From: Aculops lycopersici
Taxonomy: Eukaryota > Arthropoda > Arachnida > Trombidiformes > Eriophyidae
Assembly: GCA_015350385.1 (NCBI GenBank)
Contig: WNKI01000001.1
Span: 1,109,870 to 1,173,869 of the forward strand
DNA: 64,000 bases
Reading direction: 5' to 3'
Both the position numbers and the translations under genes were made by a program. Under the pieces are notes generated by a model. That model saw only the letters and a program-made list of their open reading frames with translations, ran no database searches and had not been told where the DNA came from. Shown piece after piece: positions 58,957 through 64,000 of the stretch. Position 1 is the stretch's first letter; each line of letters begins with the position of its first letter.

Positions 58957-59520
58957 ATGGATCTCGACCTTGCCAAGGCCCTCGAGAAGCTCGAGATAAG
59001 AAAGCGAACTATTGAGCAAGAGGCCGACCTATCTAGTGAGTGCCAGTCAATATTGGAGCTGGACAACAGAATTGGCACGCTACTTAATGAGACTAAGGCG
59101 CTAGCAAGTTCTCTGCAACCTGACTTTAGCTTGGTACAAGAGGCTTGCGATGTATTACGTGATAAATATGACAAATTAAAAGAGACGTCTGAGTTGTTTG
59201 AGATGGTGAGCCATCTAATGAAACTAGACAAAATTTGTAAACAAATCGATACTGTCAGCTGTGTAACGAAAGACGCCTGCAATGGAACTGTAACATCTAG
59301 CCAAGAGGATCAAGATAAAGAGAAACCGAATGTCGCGACCTTTGCGAGTAATAGAATTTTTGAGCATCTGATAAAAGAATTCAATGAATTATACCAACCA
59401 GTTGAGGCCACTTTGACCACGAGACCAGATTTACCTTATCGGCTTTATGCAAAAAAAGTCGCTGACTTCGAGCATGAACTCGAAAATGTAACCCGCAGCA
59501 AGAAGTCCGATGGCACATGA
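58957..59520 (+). CDS. coiled-coil protein, candidate dynactin subunit 3 (p24)
   Basis: 187 residues, single exon, almost entirely helical. It starts MDLDLAKALEKLEIRKRTIEQ and continues with long amphipathic helices (LELDNRIGTLLNETKAL, LIKEFNELYQPVEATLTTRP, KKVADFEHELENV). The length equals DCTN3 (186), and the pattern of an N-terminal short coiled coil, central helix and final helix with a late Glu-Leu-Glu agrees, but sequence identity as judged by eye is low. Another short coiled-coil adaptor is possible. MOCS2B follows 134 bases downstream on the same strand. ATG at 58957, TGA at 59518-59520. Confidence 0.5.
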   Translation: MDLDLAKALEKLEIRKRTIEQEADLSSECQSILELDNRIGTLLNETKALASSLQPDFSLVQEACDVLRDKYDKLKETSELFEMVSHLMKLDKICKQIDTVSCVTKDACNGTVTSSQEDQDKEKPNVATFASNRIFEHLIKEFNELYQPVEATLTTRPDLPYRLYAKKVADFEHELENVTRSKKSDGT

Positions 59521-59654
59521 TTCTTAATATTCCGATATTTAATTGATATGAAGATCTCATTTTAATATAATCGTCATTCCCCTTCAAATAGAACTTCTGT
59601 TAAGTTCTTTATTCTATTATCATTAACATCCTTGCATATATTAAATAATACACA

Positions 59655-60218
59655 ATGGTGAAAGCAAAAGAATTCAAAATCCATCACAATATTGGCCTCC
59701 TTATTCAGTCAGATGAGCCGCTGAATCTTTCGCATGGAATCGAATTTGTCTCCTCCGTCAAGTGCGGAGCTATCAACACTTTCTCAGGTACCATTCGTGA
59801 TTTGGATCTAGATGAGAGTATAAATCAACTAGTTCCAATCAAAGCCATCCTCTATGAGTCTCACACCTCCATGGCTTCGAAGCAAATCTCCAAGATTGTC
59901 AACGAAACTATCAATCCGGAGCTCACACCAAATGCCTCCGACACTGATGAGCCAGGAGCCACGCCCCCTTATGATCCAAATGCCAGGGCTTATGTTGCGA
60001 TTCGATTAGGTACAGTGCCGGTCGGCGAAGCATCAATAATAATATGTGTCTCATCAACAGGTCGCGATGTTTCTCATCAAGCTGTAATGCGGATTCTCAA
60101 GGAGATTAAATCGTCGGTTGTCATATGGAAGAAGATCGTTTTCGATGATGGCAGGGAGAAATGGATGGACGATGGACGAAGCGAGGCCTTTTGGGTATCA
60201 GACGAGCGCAAGTTGTGA
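59655..60218 (+). CDS. MOCS2: molybdopterin synthase catalytic subunit (MOCS2B/MoaE)
   Basis: 187 residues, single exon. MoaE-family large subunit that transfers sulphur from the thiocarboxylated small subunit to precursor Z (cPMP), forming molybdopterin for sulphite oxidase, xanthine dehydrogenase and similar enzymes. Visible marks: CGAINTFSGTIRD, LYESHTSMASKQI, IRLGTVPVGEASIII, VSSTGR, and the active-site lysine segment EIKSSVVIWKKIVFDDG followed by W in EAFWVSDE. A ~25-residue acidic/Pro-rich insertion (TDEPGATPPYDPN) is in the middle. No MOCS2A small-subunit frame is seen nearby, unlike the bicistronic vertebrate locus. ATG at 59655. Confidence 0.95.
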   Translation: MVKAKEFKIHHNIGLLIQSDEPLNLSHGIEFVSSVKCGAINTFSGTIRDLDLDESINQLVPIKAILYESHTSMASKQISKIVNETINPELTPNASDTDEPGATPPYDPNARAYVAIRLGTVPVGEASIIICVSSTGRDVSHQAVMRILKEIKSSVVIWKKIVFDDGREKWMDDGRSEAFWVSDERKL

Positions 60219-60796
60219 TGTACACTAAATTTGATATTCACTAAACGCTATCTCTTGATGACCCTTTTGATATGACGAGATGCCTACATTGTCAAACTAT
60301 ATGCAAATTATGTTGCACATTAGATGGTTTGTATGGCTCACAGGATAATAACCCTGGTTTTTATGACTGTGAGGCACATAAAATTTTGAGTACCGGCCGT
60401 TTCATTGCCGATTTGCAAAGTTGGACGAGAGTTTAAATTACTATTACCTCCCACTCTAAACGTGGAGTACACTCTTGTGTATATGCAAGTGCACTTTTGT
60501 TTCCACTTCGTCCAAAGCCTAATTCTAGATTGAATGTTGTTCATCTCTCTTTTAAAGTTCATGGCGCCTAGCTGCAAGGGTTGGCAAGTTAGCAAACTAG
60601 CTACTATACTATCTCGTGCGTAGCTAAGCGAGCGCCACTAGGCAACCACAATGGCGTTATTTCCGTGGAAAGACCGAGGCTTACGAGAGGAAAGGGGAAG
60701 AGATAGAGTTGATCTAGCTATCTCGTCGCAAGGCTAATATTTATGACCTCGATGTCTGATGCATTCAAATTCCCACTAGACAGGCGATTGAGTTCA

Positions 60797-60824
60797 CGAC
60801 TCTCGAGGTCACAGTCGAGAGTCG
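60797..60824. repeat. 10-bp inverted repeat
   Basis: CGACTCTCGA / TCGAGAGTCG around an 8-base loop. A 10-bp match of this kind is expected about once by chance in a window of this size. Confidence 0.7.
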
Positions 60825-62826
60825 GGCTATGGTCTACATGGAAGCCATTGTCTCTGAGCCCATTGCTATCAATATTCATACGTAAATGCCATTATTTCGC
60901 CTTCACCCGCCGCCTGCTAGCTGATGAGTAGTCGTGTCGATCTATTCGTGAAACTGGGTCTGGCGCCAGGTGTGATCTAATTATTGTAGCCATCATCAAA
61001 ATCCAATGTCAGCCTCAAAAACCAACTGGCCAAGCAGATCTTCACCGCTTCGCTTGCCATCACAAAGCAGAGCAGCTTTTCTTTATGGTTCGCCAAGGTG
61101 ATCGTTAGTTCAATCAGTGGCCATAACAATAATAGAAGGCCAGGTAAGGTAGCTACAAGCTGGCGGCTAGTTGGTCGGGCCAATCAGTTCAGATGTCTCA
61201 TGCTTGTGTGTCACTATTTCTAGATGAGAGATTGCAAGAGTGGAGCTGGTTGAGATTGGAGTTGCTCACAGTCTTATATCATAAGTCTGTATGTCTGTCT
61301 ATCTGTCAATGAGGCTGGCGGTTATATCATCATGAAGCACAAAACATTGAAAACATCGAGCAGTCAGAAGTAGTTGCAGTGGCAACGACTGAGTTATTAC
61401 CATTACCATAACCATGAAATTGTCGCCATAATCATAGCTTGCGATTTGAGTCTGATGTTTTGTTGCTTGCTCTCTCCCTCCCCGACTCAATGGGATCGTT
61501 CTAGGTAGGCGCTGCCGTTGGGTCATTAGCGCGCCGCGGCGTTGGGTGCCTAGCGACTTGCACAGTTTTTCCCACTAGCTTCGTGGAAGTCTCATTAGTC
61601 TATTTGGTTTGCAGTCTCTTCTGCCGCTACTGCCATTTCGCCAGTTTCATTCCACCTCAACTACTACCACCAACACCAACTTCGAGTTGCTCACTCATTG
61701 TCACCTGAACCTCACTTGCAAAAATCGTTGCTCTTGCTCAGAATGCACCTCATTTTGAGCTTGCGAGGTGTTGTTAGTTTTGGATCAGCTGATAGCTGGA
61801 TAGGGAGACGCAAGGGGCCAGTTTGCGATAGACGAGTGCACTCATTTGGGTTGGATGGGCATCCGATTATGTGTGTGTATGTGTGTCTTTGTTCCCCATT
61901 GTCGCCAAACAACTAACAAAATGTTGGCCATCAAGCGACGACAGACTCGCAACCACCGACTCGGCGATGAAATTCTATTTGATCGGTGGCCACTCGTTTC
62001 CCTCTCCCTCTCACTTTAGCTAACCTGAGCGACACGTAGTTACATGCAAACGACTACCGGCGGCCAGATTAGGTCTCGTCGTTTTTGTTGGGGCCACAAT
62101 CTCGCCACTTAGTTGATCGCAGAATTAGCGTGCCATCTCGCCTCGTACCTTGGCCGCCGCCACCGCAGTCATTGATGACGCTCTCATTGCTCGGACGCTT
62201 GGCCGAACGTTTAGGTCTTTAGCCTGGCCAACTGGCCGGCGAGCCAACCGACCGAGCGACCGATCGAACACAATAGGCGAGCCCGCAAAAAGTGGAGCGT
62301 CCAACCTACTTGCTCGTTGCCTTTACCGTTACTGCTGTTGTTGTTGTTGTTGCTACTCCCGCGGCCGCCGTTTTATCGGGTGGCCTTTTGGCGTCGCTGC
62401 CAGTTTTCGGCCCTATAAATTCAGCGCAGCTCGCCGTTCGGTTGGTTGGTAAGCTAGCTTGCCAACCGGCCCACCAGCATGCTGCCGCGATCCATCCTAG
62501 CCGCCGCCCGCTGCTGAGCTTAGCAGCAATGATGGTGGCGCCAGTTAGAGGGGCGGCAATGGCAACTAGGAGCTAGCTGCTAGCCGGTGCTACTTGCTGG
62601 TTGCTGGGCGGAAGTGCATACATGGTAATAGATTAGCTTGACTGCTTCATTCATTACACAAGAGCCGGTGGTTGGTGGTGGTGTGTATGTACGTCTATTG
62701 CTTGTTCGTTCGCTTCTAATGCTCGCTGCAGCCAACACTGGGCCGCGCGAGTTTGTCAATCTAGAGTCTAGACAATTTTATACTTGCTCTCCTGCTACTT
62801 ACTCAATACAAAATCTCAGTAGAAAC

Positions 62827-62827
62827 A

Positions 62828-62877
<50 letters not shown>
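62827..62877. repeat. (ACG)n trinucleotide microsatellite
   Basis: About 17 uninterrupted ACG/GAC units, read directly. It would give poly-Asp in one frame, but no gene is supported. Confidence 0.92.
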
Positions 62878-62880
<3 letters not shown>

Positions 62881-64000
62881 ATCGGTGGTTGTGCGGACCC
62901 ATTTTGCTACTTTAAAGGCGAACGAAACGAGAGAGGGATGGACTTAGCGACTTGATTAGCGCAACCAACGGGCCTGCAGCTAGCGACCGCATCGTTGAGA
63001 TCTGATGGCCTCGTCGGTTTGCCTATGCCAACTCGTGCGCAACCAGCAAACTGGGTGCGATTTAGTCGTGGTTTGCATTTTCCTCCCTTGTTTTGGCTTG
63101 GGCATCCAAAAGCTGGCACAACAAAGCGGGACAAGTGATTTAGTTGAGTCGAGTCAAAGTGACAGGGTGTTGCTCTTTGTATTGCAGCTATCGCATCCCT
63201 CTCTTGTTGGTGTCGCAAGAGCTGCCGCCTCCAACCAACCAAATGGATTACCCGTCGCACCATCACTTCACTTCACTCCAATTCACGATTCGACTCAACT
63301 CGGCGACTCAAGATTTGGCTCGTCATTCGCTCGGTCGGTCAGTGTAATTACACATCACTAGCTATGTAGACTCTTGCGCACATTTGATTTGATAAGAGCG
63401 AGAACGACAAGTTGTGTTGGTGCTCAAGTTTGCTTATTGTCAGTCAATCGGTCGTTCCAATTGACGTGATCCATTGAATCCGGGGCTCAATCGCTTTGCA
63501 TGAGCGTCACCGGAGCTTTTCCAGTCCCAGTGGCCGCCTAAAACTACGACGGCAACAACGTCAGTAATAACAACTCCAACAGCAACTACACCGACCGACC
63601 GGCTGACTAACCTACTCGACTTCGCAGCCCCAATTAAACTGATCGGATCTCGAAGGAGCAGTGGATTTGCTCGCGCCGACTAGCTGGCGGCTAAACTCAA
63701 GTGGCCGGCCGACACGACGACCACGGAAGCGGCGACAGTTACGTCATTCTATCCCGAACTTCTCGTCGCGCTTCTGGCCTTTCGCCCGTCGCTCAGTCGC
63801 CTGGTTGCGAGATAAACTCGTTATCATCGTCTAGCATGATCGTTGTCATCCAAGCTTCGTGTCGTTGGTTTGTCCGCGGCATCGAAAGATCGAACGTCGC
63901 GCAAACACAAACTCCAGCTCCGACTCTCGAACTGGAGAGACTAAATCCCTGCGGTAGCGACGGTGGGGGCTTCACTGCTGGTACGGCCTCTTTGTGACAA

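Larger units (their letters stand above)
60219..64000. other. gene-poor region at the right end
   Basis: About 3.8 kb without a supported gene. It includes a 10-bp hairpin at 60797-60824, a (TTG)n stretch near 62336-62352 and a long (ACG)n run at 62827-62877. GCTAGC, GGCGCC and CGGAAGT words reappear as in the left end. Open frames are short and low-complexity (for example poly-Asp across the ACG run). Confidence 0.5.

Noticed and set aside
62638..62955. Frame with a poly-Asp run
   Set aside because: Produced by the (ACG)n repeat; no conserved sequence on either side.

Overview
This is a eukaryotic (animal) genomic window. Genes are split by GT/AG introns, carry AATAAA poly(A) signals and include metazoan families: a group II-type metabotropic glutamate receptor, Fer3-type bHLH factor, NRF1/erect-wing, Domino/SRCAP remodeller and AA15 copper monooxygenase. 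An arthropod is the best guess from the Drosophila-like mGluR signature (HPDKNVRKLTMN) and the AA15 LPMO. Many housekeeping genes are intronless or carry only tiny introns, and intergenic gaps are 100-500 bp, which suggests an intron-poor, small-genome arthropod such as a mite. The species-level guess is inference only.

Layout. (1) 1-5441: no supported gene; probably upstream intron or 5' region of the receptor. (2) 5442-22677 (+): most of one very large mGluR gene, eight exons, 5' exon(s) not found, introns up to 4.7 kb, one intron with a 20-N gap. (3) 22911-36827: gene-dense block: KYAT3-like aminotransferase (+), LSm3 (+) overlapping tail-to-tail with an SLC41-type Mg transporter (-), Domino/SRCAP ATPase (-), Fer3-like bHLH (+). 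(4) 36828-41714: gene-poor. (5) 41715-45271: AA15 LPMO (+) and an orphan single-pass membrane protein (-). (6) 46050-46805: possible uncharacterised small gene. (7) 47182-60218: compact housekeeping cluster: Arl1 (-), DNAJC11 (+), HMG20-like (-), Rpn1/PSMD2 (+), NRF1 (+), 6-phosphogluconate dehydrogenase (-), Ipi1/TEX10 (-), a DCTN3-sized coiled-coil protein (+), MOCS2B/MoaE (+). Several pairs are divergent with 265-470 bp between starts. (8) 60219-64000: no gene seen.

Most striking points. Several neighbours in the compact cluster are reduced relative to their families: Rpn1 lacks about 140 N-terminal residues, DNAJC11 lacks its C-terminal domain, and the HMG20-like protein lacks its HMG box. 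The receptor goes the opposite way: it has two large low-complexity insertions inside the ligand-binding domain, yet keeps every glutamate-contact residue that I could align, and it has a ~1000-residue disordered tail. LSm3 and SLC41 overlap in coding sequence by 32 bp and each has its poly(A) signal inside the other's coding region. Gene-poor stretches are rich in the octamer CCGGAAGT, in GGCGCC and GCTAGC palindromes, in microsatellites and in a few perfect hairpins. Exon boundaries were placed by eye from splice consensus, reading frame and family similarity; no alignment or RNA data were available.
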